Positions 10,740 through 23,365 are shown, numbered from the stretch's first letter. The stretch is 64,000 bases of DNA from Prinsepia uniflora (GCA_032719365.1 CM064874.1:32846716-32910715), one strand, 5' to 3'. A program made the numbers and translations. The notes: generated by a model not told the origin, from the letters alone.

Positions 10740-11527
10740 ATGAAGCCTTACTGAAAAATGGTACCTTTAAAAGCAGAGTTGAGGACAGAGATTCTCGATG
10801 AAGCTCGCAGTTCAGCGTATGGCATGCATCCAGGTGGAACCAAGAAGTATCGAACGCTCAGAAACTATTACTGATACGCAGGTATGAAATGAGAAATCGC
10901 TGAGTATGTTAGCCGACGTTTGATATCTTAACAGGTCAAGGTTGAGAGACATAGACCATATGGAGCGATGCAACCACTCCCGATCCCTGAGTGGTAATGA
11001 GATCATATTACCATGGACTTCGTGTAGGACAGGAAGTGGATTTGATGGAATATGGGTGATTGTTGACAAACTTTCAAAGTCAGCGCATTTCCTGCCAGTG
11101 CGTGAAACCTTTAAACCAAAACTGCTAGCTCAGTTGTTCGTGGATGAGATCATCAGGTTACGCGATACGCTAGAGTCAATAGTGTTGGATCGAGATCCAC
11201 GGTTCATGTCGAGATTTTGGCAGAGTTTCCAGAGAGCACTAAGTACGAGGCTGCATTTTATTCCCAAACTGACGAACAGTCAGAAAGAACAATTCAAGCC
11301 CTAGAGGATATGATGAGGGCCTATATACTACAAATCCAGGATACTTGGGAGTCTCTCCTACCCTTCAGGAAATTTTCCTACAATAACACCTATCACGCGA
11401 GTATCGGGATGACACCATTTGAGGCACTCTATTGACGGCAGTGCAAAACGCCGTTGTGCTGGACCGAGGTAAGCAAGAGAGCGGTTTTGATGCCAGATCT
11501 CATGGACATGACCTAGCAAAAGGTCAA
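10740..11527 (+). pseudogene. B integrase relic, cut by element E
   Basis: The zinc-binding region is recognisable (SSAYGMHPGGTKKYRTLRN at ~10810-10865), but the two cysteines of the H2C2 motif are lost. The core contains DHITMDFV (first Asp, ~10995), VLDRDPRFMSRF (second Asp, ~11185) and DEQSERTIQALEDM (Glu, ~11270) in shifted frames, then FSYNNTYHASIGMTPFEALY. The frame ends at 11527, where a minus-strand LTR begins. The C-terminal part of integrase and B's 3' LTR are not found in the window. Confidence 0.82.
11523..11527. other. Presumed left TSD of element E
   Basis: GTCAA abuts the E terminus TGACATGACTG. Its partner should lie inside the assembly gap and cannot be checked. Confidence 0.4.
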
Positions 11528-14000
11528 TGACATGACTGATCCCAATCCCCCCGAGATTAACGCGGGATATGTCATGCTCCAGTCTAACCCCACATGCCAC
11601 ACGAGGTAACACGAAGGCCAGACAAGGGATAATCCGAAATTCTGAGCCCAATTGGCTCCCAGAGTGCCCCATAATCACCGAGAAATGTGAAGTATCGGCC
11701 TCTGCTACAGTCCGCATCCGCTATCAACCTAAAAGGCATTAAAAACTAGAAAAGACTGTGAGTGGACAAAAATAAATAATTTAATAAAACACATTTCATG
11801 AGAAGACATTTATGCCCTTCACTTAAAAACTATGCATGCATACAAAACCAATTAATTCAAACAAAACAAAAACCGTTTAGAAAACCAAAGCCATTTCCTT
11901 CCTCAAATAATTAGGGTCTTAGCCCAAAACCATAAAATCAACCAAGTGTGGGAACTCAGCCTAAAACCGCAAAACACCGAAATCCGTAAACATAGAAATA
12001 ACATTTCATAAATTCAATAAATCATGTTTACCAAATACCAATCCTCGGCATCCCAGATGCCTAGCGTCATAGATGCTTGACATCCCAGACGTCATATCTC
12101 ACGGTCTAAGCAACGAGTGCTGCCCGGGGTCTCTCTAGGTCAATCTTTGACATCCCAGATGTCTGACGTCCTAGACATCAAATCATAGCAATCCTGCTCC
12201 TAAGTCACTATACGGTTTGGTGGCTCCATGCAATGACCCCTCGTAAATAATGAGTCGTGACTTCCCTAGTGTCCCAGACATCAGAGGAGACCATCCACAT
12301 ATCCTCATCTGAGGATGGTAAATGGGAAACATCTTTATAAAACCATTTCAAAACATCTCAAAAGGGCCATGCCTGGAATTTCCATAAATCCAATCCATAA
12401 ATGGGTCCCCGACCCGAAATCACATTTATAAACCATAACTTGGCCTCATGCTCGAATTCATAAACAACCTAATTCTCAGCCCGATATCTCATTAAATCAA
12501 CTGGGCTCCAAGTCCGATAGTTTCCAAACCAAATGGGTCTCATTCCTAAGTTCATCTTTTCAAATCCAAAACCATGTAATCAAACAATCACCGAAACCAC
12601 AAGCACGTATAACGACAGTATAAAACCATAAAACTCGAAATACGTGCAAATACGAAAATCATAAATACCAAAATCATAATAATAGAAATCACATAGATAA
12701 AACATACAAAACAGATATGCATGCATCATATTTAGAAAACAAAAGTCCACTCACAGACCGTCCTAGCTGCCGCCTCAATACGCATGCCATAAGCCTTCCT
12801 GAGGCTAATCACCATCATCGGAACCTCCGGACCTGTCCAAACCATACCCGAAGGTCACTAATTACTTCAATTATCCTCTCATTAAATCCCCCTAATTTTT
12901 TGGAATTTTTAAACGTATTGAAATAAGACCCTAAACCTTCGGACATCCAAAACTACCCTGAAATGGTGTCCAATCGACTTGAAACTTGTCCCAAAATGTC
13001 TGTTACATCAAAAGGATAAAGTTACATGTTGACTACATCTCCTAACTCTGCCCCACGCAGCCCCACGCGCTACCTAAAGGCGCTGCGCATGAAGCTCACG
13101 CGCCGGGAACAGTGTCGTCGTCTTCCTCGATCAAACCCGGTTCATTGTAAATCTGGTTCGATCGAACTGGCGAGACCAGTTCTCAGCCATTTCTCAACCT
13201 TTCCACTCCATTTTTCTTCCTAAAGCTTCGTCTATCCATTTCCAATCGATCTACCAACCCAGAAACTAAAGAAAAGCAGGGAAACTCACTTTCCCGATTG
13301 ATAAACAAGCTCCCAATTTTCCTCCTCTATTTCCAGTCATCTCCGACCACCTCCAGCCATGATTCCAATTCCCACGAACTCGCCTTGTTCCCTAGAACAT
13401 CATCCCATCCATCAAATCGATCAACACAACCTAAAATCCTATTTTCAAATTTTGAACGTAATACATACTATCTCGGGTTTTCCCGGCCACCGTGCACGAC
13501 GGTCCTCGACCTCGCCATCGTTCAGCTCGTTCCAGTCCCCCCTTCCATTTTCATGTTTACATTATTATCAGTGGGTGAGGTTTGGGAGGTGTTTGTGAGG
13601 GATGGGGTTGTACGGGTATGGGTCTTTCCACGAGTTTTGGAACAATGAAGAAGATGATCGAATCAAATGAGGATAAGGACCCCAACTAATTGGGTTTTGG
13701 GCCTATCAGATGGGTGACACTTGTCACTCATCTACTGGGTCTTTCCAGAACCTTCCCCAATCAAATCATGCCACGTGACGTGATGTCTCGCTTTGCATGA
13801 ATAGTGCCGTAAAACTTCCTAGACCCGTAACTTTCCAGTCGAACCTCCAATTTTGACGTACCACCTGTCTACGGACTCGTAACGTCCCGATCTATGTCAC
13901 GGTCACCAGTCCAAGTCCATTTGACCATCTGGGTCAAAAGTCAACTTTTTACCAAATTCCCAGGGGAAAAATCGTGATTTTACATCATCCGTCTGTGACA
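11528..14000 (-). mobile_element. Element E, 3' LTR (minus strand)
   Basis: The LTR is 2473 bp. On the plus strand it starts TGACATGACTGATCCC (reverse of the usual GGGATGGGTCCTGTCA end) and ends CCGTCTGTGACA, so the minus strand starts TGTCACAGACGG. It matches 48097-50251, the other E LTR. It contains the reversed hairpin ladder (~12050-12190), the reversed bracket near 12750 and the conserved palindrome at 13709-13732. Open frames of about 116 codons around 13300-13650 are not conserved features. Confidence 0.85.
13709..13732. promoter_or_regulatory. Conserved LTR palindrome, copy 2 (reversed)
   Basis: GATGGGTGACA / TGTCACTCATC has one mismatch from symmetry. It lies in the U3-like part of the E 3' LTR. 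Confidence 0.6.
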
Positions 14001-14737
14001 GACTACCCCCTTACAAAAATTTCGTCCTCGAAATTTCAAACTCATCCAATTCCACATCCCAACTGTGGAAATCCCCGTCCTACACAGGAGTCCAAACTCG
14101 ACCATACTACCCACGTCGATACCACCTGACGGATGCAACTCAACGACTTCAATAACTCAGATTGACACATTGAACACCACCTTGACACTCTTGAAAATTC
14201 TGGGATTATACGAACACCTTCCAACTGTCACCGCTTGACAATACTGCCTTGGTGTCAAAGCTCCAACCATAATTTCCAACTGTCATTCAGTCACCGACAT
14301 CACCTTGATAACTGCTACTCGGTTTACGACACCAACCTTGTACCACAACTCCCTCAATGTAGCGTAAGATTCTGCCGTCACAATGACACGAATTTCCTCT
14401 AACTGTGCCATGCTGATGAGATGTGATTCGTCCCATCGCTCAAAATGGCGGTATTTATCGGTCTCGGTACTTACTTCAATCAACTCCCTCAGCGATCGAC
14501 GTGGACTTTACCAGAGTCACAAAGCAGTCGCTTCATGCGAAGCAACCTGACCTCTCGCCTCATCTATGGTTACACGAACCACCAACTCGGGTAATTGGAC
14601 CTCATCGAATACTTGTCTAGTAGTGATAACACATCTGTACTGTAGGGTTCCCTTAGTCATCCACGGCTCTGAGCTCCCGCTCACATCAATCATTGAACCC
14701 TACCAAATCGCTCTGGCCTCGCGTACAGTATTCAATG
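14001..14737 (-). mobile_element. Element E internal region, segment 1 (3' end)
   Basis: On the minus strand a purine tract (TGTAAGGGGGTAG, 14001-14013) precedes the LTR, and the phrase TTTCGAGGACGAAATTT next to it matches the same position in A and D. The rest is non-coding. F interrupts it at 14738. Confidence 0.7.
14733..14737. other. TSD of solo LTR F, left copy (CAATG)
   Basis: CAATG precedes TGTAACACC and is repeated at 17488-17492 after the LTR end. Confidence 0.85.
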
Positions 14738-15198
14738 TGTAACACCCCGGACATTCGAGGATTTTAATATTGTAATTTATCATATGAATTGACGTTTTTA
14801 TCCTTGTGAATGGTATGGCTAAATTGTTGACTTTTTGATTGGTGGGTCAAATGGACTTTGACCAGTGACCGTGACGTAGTTCGGGACGTCACGAGTTCAT
14901 AGACAGGTGGCACGTACAATTCGGACGATCAGGGAAAAAGTTATGACTATCGGAAGTTCGGGGGCATTACCGTAATTTGGACTTTAGGGGCGAAAATGTT
15001 GACTTTCGTTTGGCAACTAATTTTCACATGACTCAAGGATCGTTAGGTAGGTCTCGATGTCCTGAGTCCGTAGACAGGCGGCACGCCGAAATCGGACTTC
15101 GTACGAGGAAGTTATGGTCAGAAACGTGAAATCGGGAGGTTTGCATCTCGGCTTTCGTGTCGAATATTTTATTCTGATATTCTGATTGGAGGACACCT

Positions 15199-15224
15199 GG
15201 ATAAGTGAAAAGTGTCACTCACCC
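15199..15224. promoter_or_regulatory. Conserved LTR palindrome, copy 3
   Basis: This copy is degenerate: GGATAAGTGAAA / TGTCACTCACCC, followed by ATTGG as in other copies. Confidence 0.5.
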
Positions 15225-15902
15225 ATTGGCTAGATTGGATCAGATCCACTATGGGATTAAATAGCATTAAAATCCACTTTTGATCTCAACCATTGATTTG
15301 AAGTACCCCAGATCTAATCTGAACCATTGATCTCATCCTTGAGATCAAATCTGGACCGTCTGTTTCCCTTCCCTCCATTCTTTATATTTCCTACCCGAAA
15401 TGCACATTCTGTCCATTTCGAACAAACACCCCAGCTCATCATCCATTCTCTGTGTCTGCGTGTGGGGGACTCACTGGTGAGGCTGAGAGACGGCGGTGAA
15501 CGGCGGCAGACGGTGGCAAGGTAGGTGGTTCCTAACCCGAAACTGCTTAAAAACTCAGAAAATGGAAGCCTGTTTTCCAACGTTTTTTGTCGTGTTCTAT
15601 TGATCCTATTCGATTCTATGGACTGGTAGGAAACTTTAGGACGTGATTTCGTGGTCTGAGGTGACCTGAACGGTGGTTAAACGGCGACGGGAACCCGGGT
15701 CTGTTCATCGAGGTAAGCCTTCGATCCTGTCTGTGTTTGTTGATTTTAATTAGCTAGAACTGTTTCTGGGATTAAGATGAGTAGTTAGGAACAAACCTGA
15801 ACAAAAATGATTGAGAAATGATGAAATGGTGACCGGGTCATGATTGCGGGTCTGATCGACCCAAGTTGCAGAGATACGGGTCGACCCGTCTGAGGACAGA
15901 GG

Positions 15903-16210
15903 TGATGACGTGGCACCCTGTCAGACCTGTCAGGTGACGTGGACCACTCGTGAGCCGACACGTGTCACATGTCAGTGCACAGTCAGCACTGACATGTCAG
16001 TGACGTGGCCTAATCTGGGACTGCCATGTGTTATTGACATGTCAGTGACGTGGACCAGTGCCGTGCTGACATGTGGCACATGTCAGATCTGACACGTGGC
16101 CTAACAGATCAGTGAGGTGGACCAATTGGGTGTTGACATGTGGCACCCGTCAGAGTCTGTCATGTCAGACCTGACAGTTGTCAGATGACGTCAGTAGGGA
16201 CTGTTCCTAC
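15903..16210. promoter_or_regulatory. ACGT/palindrome cassette in F
   Basis: GACACGTGTCAC, TGACATGTCA (several), TGACGTGG, TGACACGTGG and TGACGTCA crowd into ~300 bp. These resemble plant bZIP/bHLH recognition cores (ACGT, CACGTG). The same block is in D and, degenerate, in I, but is absent at the equivalent point of A and C. Confidence 0.6.
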
Positions 16211-17487
16211 GTTGACCGACGCGTTGACCAGCGCGTGGGGGCGCGTGTGAACAGTGTTTTTGGTGGGACCACCACCATTCTTTAGGTTTCGACGATCCGG
16301 ATCCAATGGCGGTGGTTTCGGGTCGATCGGAGATCATTAAGTTGGTCAATTTGAGGTTTATTGCCTCAGGAAGCGCGTTCGGGTGGCTTTGCCGGGCCGG
16401 TTTCGGTCTAGAGTTTCATGGTTAAATGTTAGGGGTTTGTATTGACCTTTATGTATACTTTGGATATGACATGGATTGTACAATTGTACCAGAACGAGGG
16501 TATACGTTCAGTTTTCAGCAGGATTGTACTATGAGTGGGCCGTTTTCTTAAACCCTTGCGTGCATAAATGTTTTCTGGTTTATTATACATATTCACATGC
16601 TAAAAACAAATAATGGTTTTGATGATATGGAAATTATGGTTATGGCACCTTTCACGGTATTTGGGCTTGAGACCCGTCTGATGAAACTTAAGGATTGGTT
16701 GGATTTTATCTATGTATATATATATGCTTTGCATGTGGATATCAATAAAATGTATTTGGTACTACACTGTATAGATCCATTCTTATGATACTGTCTCCTC
16801 CGGATGAGGTACCCCGGAGTGGTCACGGACGTCTAGAACGTCCAGCGTCTATGACGCTAAGCATCAGGGATGCTGTACCCGAATGGGGTTCGGGGATTGA
16901 ACTCGGAATTGAGACCCGAGTGGCACGCGTAGCCTTGTGATTGTGACCTTATTAGACGTCAGGGACGTCAGACATCGGGGATGTCGGAATTGGAGTGTAT
17001 AGTGCAGTGGCTAAAATTATGTTATGGTTTTATTACATGCCTTATGGTTCATATTATATGATTTATGATTTTAAATTCTGATGCATGCATGTTTGGAAAA
17101 CGGAGGGGTAAATTATATGTTTTACTTATCAACGGTTTTATAAACTTGAGTTTCGGTCCACTCACCCTTGATGTTTTGGTAACCCCTCCAGGTCGTGCTA
17201 ATGAGGTAGAGGAGAAACTTGAGGCTGAGGCATAAATCCACTTCTGCGTACCTGAACCCCTGTTGGGCGGTGTACCCGCAGGTTTATGTTAAAGTCGTGC
17301 TCACAACTTGTGATTTGGATTTCATCCCTTGTCTGACATCTGTTTATTTCGGATTTGATGTAAAACATTAATTTGGTTTTTATGCATTTGAACGTTTAAG
17401 GTTAAAATTGGAACATTATTTAGGTGTTAGACGGGAGCAGGGCAAGTCCCCATGTGGTCCCAGAGAGGATCGGGGCGGGTCCTGTCA

Positions 17488-17979
17488 CAATGTCCAATCC
17501 ACAGCTTGAAAAATCATTACATCATAACCTTTCCGATATCCGTCACTTCCATCACAATTACAACTGGTGCATCCCATGCACCCACATGTCTAAACCCCCC
17601 ACTATTTGGCAGGGGCTTACTCTAAGAAATAACTCACTCACGTCATCCAATGTGTATCTATCCGAACCACGTCCACCATCACCACTGGTGCAACCACTGC
17701 ACACTCAACATCCTCGTACCTACACTAATTACAACATGGCTACAACACGGCTACAAGCCTATCACGCTTCAATTCTGGAGCCCATCTGTCAAATCCCTTA
17801 CGAGACAGATCACCACATTAGGTCCAAACACATCCTACTCATTTCTCGGCTATTCTTCTATTCCTGATTTCTACTCTAAGTATCATCTAACTTACTAAAG
17901 CAGTCATACTTACTATCACAGCGAATCGACTTCGAAAGGAAACCACTCCCACTGGCACACCTATCCAATACATGCTCAA
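17488..17979 (-). mobile_element. Element E internal region, segment 2
   Basis: This ~490-bp non-coding stretch begins with the right CAATG duplication and ends with CTCAA, the left target duplication of C. It joins 14001-14737 on one side and 43980 on the other when F and C are removed. Confidence 0.7.
17975..17979. other. TSD of element C, left copy (CTCAA)
   Basis: CTCAA precedes TGTAACTACCC and recurs at 43980-43984 right after TGTCA. This ties the two ends of C together across 26 kb. Confidence 0.85.
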
Positions 17980-18324
17980 TGTAACTACCCATCCCAAATT
18001 CCAGGATTAGATTAGTGACTAATGAGGAATTAGTGAGATTAATCGGTGATTAGTTGGGTGAAATCGGATGGACGGTGTAAAATGACCGTTTTGCCCTCGT
18101 CTAGGTTAAAAGGTTGACTTTTGACCCGGGAGGCCTGATGTATGAGAACCGATGACCGTAATGTAAATAGTGACGTCACGAGTCTATTGAGAGGCGGCAC
18201 ATCGAAATCGGACATAGAACAGAGAAGTTATGGTCACGGGATCTAAATCAAGAATTTAACGTCTCGAGATTCGCATTAAATATTATTTTATTTGGATTGG
18301 GTAGATATTTTATGTGGGGCCCTT

Positions 18325-18350
18325 AGATGAGTGACAAGTGTCACTCATCC
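18325..18350. promoter_or_regulatory. Conserved LTR palindrome, copy 4
   Basis: AGATGAGTGACA / TGTCACTCATCC is perfect except for its first base. It is followed by CATTGG. Confidence 0.6.
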
Positions 18351-19734
18351 CATTGGTGGCTTCCCTAAAAAGTGGATCTGGTTTGTGATTGGGGGATTAA
18401 TTAACCACTAATTAATATTTTTTATTCAATTCACTCTCATTCTCTCTCTTCTTCCCTGCGCATCATCCTCTTTATTTCTCTCTAACAAACACACGATACA
18501 ACTGCACAAACGACTCTCAATCCTAATCCTTTGTTGTTGGACCTTGAACGAAGAGGAGAGAGGGGTCTGAGACGAGTCTCCTGGTGGCCACCGCGAGTCA
18601 CGACGGCGGCGGTAAATGACTGCACGTGAGCAATGCCCTGTTTTCGTTTAAAATGGAAACTTGTGTTTTGAGGAAGATATGATTGAATTGGTTGCCTAGA
18701 TGATGTTCTGGAGGTTGCTAGGAGTTGGTCTAGCGTGGAATGGAGGCCTGCCGTGGACGGTGGCTGGCAAACCCGACGTGGTAAGCTTGAAGTTCAAAAA
18801 TGGAATTTGGGTTGTTGGTGTTTGTTAATCGATATTGATGATGGAAATATGTTCTTGAAGGTTGTATGAATCGTTTGGGACCAAAACCAAGGCTCGAGGT
18901 GGCCAGAATCTTGTAAAGACGAAGGAGGAAAATCGAAGGATTGAAGGATGATCAGGTAGGTGAGTTTCATGGTTGTTTTTCATTTTTTAAGTGGCTAGAT
19001 CGATTGTATAGGGTAGGACGAAGCTAATAGGATTAAAAAGATTGAAAAAGATGAAGAAATGCACGTTGAACCGGTCTCACCGGTTCGGGTTGGACCAAGT
19101 CGGTTTGGGCCAGTCTGAACCGGGTCGACCTGAGGTAGGGGATGATGAACAGTGCAACGCGTGGCTTTCAAGCGCAGTCGCTTGAGACAGCACATGAGGG
19201 TGCGTGGGCCTTCATTTCGAGGCACGGTCAACATGAATTTTAATCTACTCGATGTAATGAACATTTTGGGACTGGTTTCGAGTTGATTGAACATCGTTTT
19301 GATATAGTTCGGGATGTCCGAAGGTTTAGGCTCGAGTTTAAAAATGTTTAAAAATTCAGAAAAATTACGGGGCTTCAATGAGAGGTTAATGAGGTAGTTA
19401 GTAACCCTCTAGTATTATTTGGACAGGTTTGGGAGTCCCGATGATGGTGATTAGCCCGGGAAGACTTATAGCTCGCATATCGAGGCTGTAGCTAGGACGG
19501 TCTGTGAGTGGACCTTGATTTCTAAACTGTGATTCATGCATAAATTTTTTATGTGTTTTATATATATGATTTTTATCATGATGATTATGGTGTTGGTGAT
19601 TTACATGATTTCACGTATTTCGAGGTGATTTACGTATTTGTGCGTATATCGAGATTTATGGTTTTACGCTGTGGTTATACGTGCTTGTGGTTTCGATAAT
19701 GGTTTAATGAAATGGTTTTGGATTTGAAAAGGTA

Positions 19735-20040
19735 AACTCGGGCATGAGACCCATTTATTTTGGAAACCCTCGGACTTGAAGTCTATTTTAGTTACATTAT
19801 CGGGCCAGGGGCCCAATTGGTTCGTGGATTGATGGATTGATTTCATATTTGGAAATATGGAATTGGGCATGAGACCCATTTGATTTATAAACTCTCGGAC
19901 TTAGAGTCCATTTGATTTAATATGGCATCGGGCCGAGGCCCATTTGGTTTACAAGTTCGAGCCCAGGGCCCAGTTGGTTTACGAAATTGGGTGTGAGTCC
20001 CAATTATGTTTTATGAATGGGATTTTGGGTCGGGGACCCA
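19735..20040 (+). repeat. GGGCC-type hairpin ladder in C 5' LTR
   Basis: Units of ~30 bp with cores such as GGGCATGAGACCC, GGACTTGAAGTC, GGGCCAGGGGCCC and GGGTCGGGGACCC. Arms vary together, as in A. Confidence 0.7.
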
Positions 20041-20197
20041 TAAATGGATTTGGATAAATGGATTTGGATTTGGAAAGAATGGATTTCAGGTTTCTTGACG
20101 GTTTATAGGGATCGAGCATGGATCCTAAGGTTTGAAAAGTTTTGAGAATGATTGTGAAATGGTTTTTCATATACCATCATTTTATTTATGGATTGTC

Positions 20198-20809
20198 TAA
20201 CAGGACCTGTCCCAACTGGACCTCGATAACCGTGCCCGGTCCTGCTCCCGTCTGACAAGTCAACTGAGATCCCGAAACTATCTTTCAGTACCTATCAGAC
20301 AAGGGATTATCGCCGCTTATGCCTCCGCCTCTCGATTGGCCCCGAACGTCGTGTCACGGCCTGGAGGGTCATCAAAATAGAAAAGTGTGAGTGGACAAAA
20401 ATATACTCGTTAAAACACATTTTAAAAGACATCATTTACCCTCCAGTTTATTAAACCTGCATGCATAGGAAAAACATATGAAACACCACCACTGGCTTTC
20501 CAGCCAAACCACATAACACGTTACATCCCGGCTCTCAGGCCAAAACATACGAACACATAATCACCTGGCCACACAGACCAGAACTCGTACTCAATACCAG
20601 TACGTAATCACAATCAACCTCAAGCAATACTATGCACAAGTCCACAATCAATTACTCAAGCAATCAATCAATCAATCTGCACTATTCACAAGTGCACAAA
20701 CCATCACACTGTCACATCTGCACTACGCGTAGGCCAACCTCGGGAACTGCACTCAGGCACCATCCGAGTCATATCCATCATGTCTGGGAACTGCACACGC
20801 ATCCTCTTC
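20198..20809 (-). mobile_element. Gypsy LTR 3' fragment, part of a chimeric insert
   Basis: On the minus strand this is the end of a giant-type LTR (terminus GGGACAGGTCCTGTTA), with the CCACTCAC motif near 20390 and the reversed terminal domain. It lacks the rest of its LTR and passes directly into the exact terminus of Cassandra at 20810. Confidence 0.7.
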
Positions 20810-21574
20810 TGTCAGGACCCGACCCTCCTCTGTCAGGTCCCGACTCATCTAGCACGATATTATCCTCTTTGGGCCACAACAATACTCAACGGCAAGCCTG
20901 CGCCCTCAAGGTTTTGTTTTCGGGAGCTCACGGTGCAACTTCCCAGGGGGTCACCCATCATGGAATTGCACCAGCCTCAACTCGCTTAACTTTGGGGTTC
21001 CAATCCCCCCCAAAGCCAATGAGCTCCCAAAAGGCCTCATGCTAGATAGGTGTGTGCCTACACCTTTAAGGCACACCACCATTCCCTTCCCAGACCATTC
21101 CCCCCTCGCAGGAATGTGGGATTGTTCACCGTTCCCTCCAAGACACGGGTCTAACAATCCACCCCCCTTAGGGCCCAGTGTCCTCGCTAGCACACTTCCC
21201 GGTTGGGGTCTGGCTCTGATACCATTCTGTCAGGACCCGACCCTCCTCTGTCACGTCCCGACTCATCTAGAACGATATTGTCCTCTTTGGGCCACAGCAA
21301 TACTCAACGGCAAGCCTGTGCCCTCAAGGTTTTGTTTTCGGGAGCTCACGGTGCAACTTCCCAAGGGGTCACCCATCATGGAGTTGCACCAGCCTCAACT
21401 CGCTTAACTTTGGGGTTCCAATCCCCCCCAAAGCCTCTGAGCTCCCAAAAGGCCTTATGCTAGATAGGTGTGTGCCTACACCTTTAAGGCACACCACCAT
21501 TCCCTTCCCAGACCATTCCCCCCTCGCAGGAATGTGGGATTGTTCACCGTTCCCTCCAGGACACGTGTCTTACA
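20810..21574 (-). mobile_element. Cassandra-type TRIM, complete, minus strand
   Basis: Two ~347-bp LTRs (20810-21156, 21228-21574) flank ~70 bp that hold the reversed primer site GCTCTGATACCA (21213-21224) and polypurine tract. On the minus strand the LTR runs from TGTAAGAC(A/C)CG to GGGTCCTGACA. Each LTR has a 5S-rRNA-derived segment (20931-21001, 21351-21421) with AAGTTAAGCGAG and GATGGGTGACCCC, close to boxes A and C of the 5S internal promoter. Cassandra elements code for no protein and must be moved in trans. TRIM identity rests on the LTR-PBS-PPT-LTR layout and the 5S match. Confidence 0.88.
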
Positions 21575-22339
21575 ATGTCTCCTCCGGGGAGGGTCGTTGG
21601 CCTGGGTGAACCCCGGAGTAGTCACGGAGCACTTACTGAGTGGAGTCACCCCCGTGGGGTACCTTACTCTTAGGAAGGCATTTATGGATTATAACCCCCA
21701 AAGAGGGTCAATGATCTGCGAACATTGACCTGGGTGGACCTTGGGGAAACTTGGGATTTGAGACCCCAGGTAGCACGCGCGTAGCAATGGAAACTGTGAC
21801 AGGAATGGTTATATGATATTTGGTAAACATGATTTCTTAGATTTATGAAATGGTGTTTTATGAATAGTAAATGGATTTGAGCAATGACCCATATACTCGA
21901 ATTTACGGTTTTGGGCTGAGTTATCACATATGGTTGATATGTTATGGATTTGTGTAAATGGATTTGGGCAGGGGCCCGTATGATTGGTTTGGGGCTGAGA
22001 CCCCGTGTTCTATGATTTATATTTCAATGAGATTGGTTTTGGGCTGAGACCCTAATAATGGTTATTAAGGTAAATTGTTTTCGAATGCATGCATTGTTAG
22101 GACCTGACCCTTCTGGTTAGGACCCGACTCATCTACCACGATATTGTCCGTTTTGGGCCTCCTTACCCTTGCCCTCACGATTTTTTTTTCGGGAGCTCAC
22201 GGTGCAACTTCCTAGGGGGTCACCCATCATGAAATTGAACCAACCTCAACTCCCTTAACTTTGGGGTTCCAATCCCCCTCAAAGCCACTTGAGCTCCCAA
22301 AAGGCCTTGTTTAGATCAGAGTTGCGCAGCGGCCCACTC

Positions 22340-22460
22340 TATCTAACACGATATTGTCCCAGACGGGGCGACCAAAGCCAAACCCACTGGGTTTTGACCC
22401 CAAGACCTCATGCTTGGTAGGGCACACCTTTACCAACACAGCCAAGGGAGGCCTCGTATT
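22340..22460 (-). repeat. tRNA-like (SINE-like) segment in a Cassandra LTR
   Basis: On the minus strand TTGGCTGTGTTGGTAAAGG resembles a tRNA A box and, ~30 nt on, TTGGGGTCAAAACCC resembles a B box inside a T-arm-like stem. It is flanked by GAGGCCT on both sides. A tRNA-derived SINE is the likeliest source; no full cloverleaf is certain. Confidence 0.45.
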
Positions 22461-23365
22461 AAATAGGTGTGCGCCTACACCTTTAAGGCACACCAACACT
22501 CCTTTCACAGACCATTCCCCTTGCAGGAATGTAGGATCGTTCACCGTTCCCTCCAAGACACGGGTCTTACAATCCACCCCCCTTAAGGCCCAGCGTCCTC
22601 GCTAGCACACTTCCCGGTTGGGGTTTGGCTCTGATACCATTCTGTCAGGACCCGACCCTTCTCTGTCAGGACCCGACCCTTCTCGGTCAGGACCCAACTC
22701 ATCTAGCACGATATTGTCCGCTTTGGGCCTCCTTGCCCTTTCCGTCACGGTTTTGTTTTCAGGAGCTCACGGTGTAACTTCCCAGGGGGTCACCAATCAT
22801 GAAATCGCACCAACCTTAACTCGCTTAACTTTGGAGTTCCAACCAAACTCAAAGACACTAAGCTCCCAAAAGGCCTCTTGCTAGATAGGTGTGTGCCTAC
22901 ACCTTTAAGGCACACCACTATTCCCCTCCTAGACAATTCCCCACTCGTAGGAATGTGGGATCGTTCACCGTTCCCTCCAGGACAAGGGTCTTACAATCCA
23001 CCCACCTTAGGGCCCAACGTTCGTGGCACACTTACCAATCGAGGTATGGCTCTGATACCATTATGTCAGGACCCAACCCTCCTCAGTTAGGACCCGACTC
23101 ATCTAGCACGATATTGTCCGCTTTGGGCCTCCTTGCCCTTGCCCTCATGGTTTTATTTTTGGGAGCTCACTCGCTTTGGATTCCTGGGGAACTCCAAAGT
23201 TAAGCGAGTGGAGGCTAGTGCAATCCCATGATGGGTGACCCACTAGGAAGTTGCACCGTGAGCTCCCGAGAACAAAACCATGCGGGTGTGATGGTGTGCC
23301 TTGCCTAGAGAAGACAATATCGTGTTAGATAGAGTGGGCCGCTGCACAACTCTGATCTAAACGAG

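Larger units (their letters stand above)
14738..17487 (+). mobile_element. Solo LTR F
   Basis: A 2750-bp LTR runs from TGTAACACCCCGG to GGGTCCTGTCA, flanked by the perfect 5-bp duplication CAATG with no internal region. This is the product expected from recombination between the two LTRs of one element. Its start matches the LTR start of J (reverse at 61957), so F and J belong to the same family. It carries the palindrome (15199-15224), a TATA-like TTTATATTTCC (~15383), the ACGT cassette (15903-16210) and a short ladder (16826-16990). Confidence 0.9.

Noticed and set aside
13298..13648. 116-codon and overlapping 79-codon frames in the E 3' LTR
   Set aside because: The partner LTR (~49890-50230) keeps only part of one frame; composition follows the LTR leader, with no domain.
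15910..16092. 60-codon Thr/Cys-rich frame (repeated TCQV/TCQC)
   Set aside because: It is the translation of the ACGT/TGACATGTCA palindrome cassette, not a gene.
16826..16990. Possible CRISPR-like array because of short spaced palindromes
   Set aside because: Plant nuclear DNA; units are unequal, repeats are not identical and spacers are 3-10 nt. It is the LTR hairpin ladder.
22201..22270. Functional 5S rRNA gene
   Set aside because: Only the internal-promoter part is 5S-like, the ends do not match a 120-nt 5S gene, and it lies inside LTRs with primer sites; hence Cassandra.
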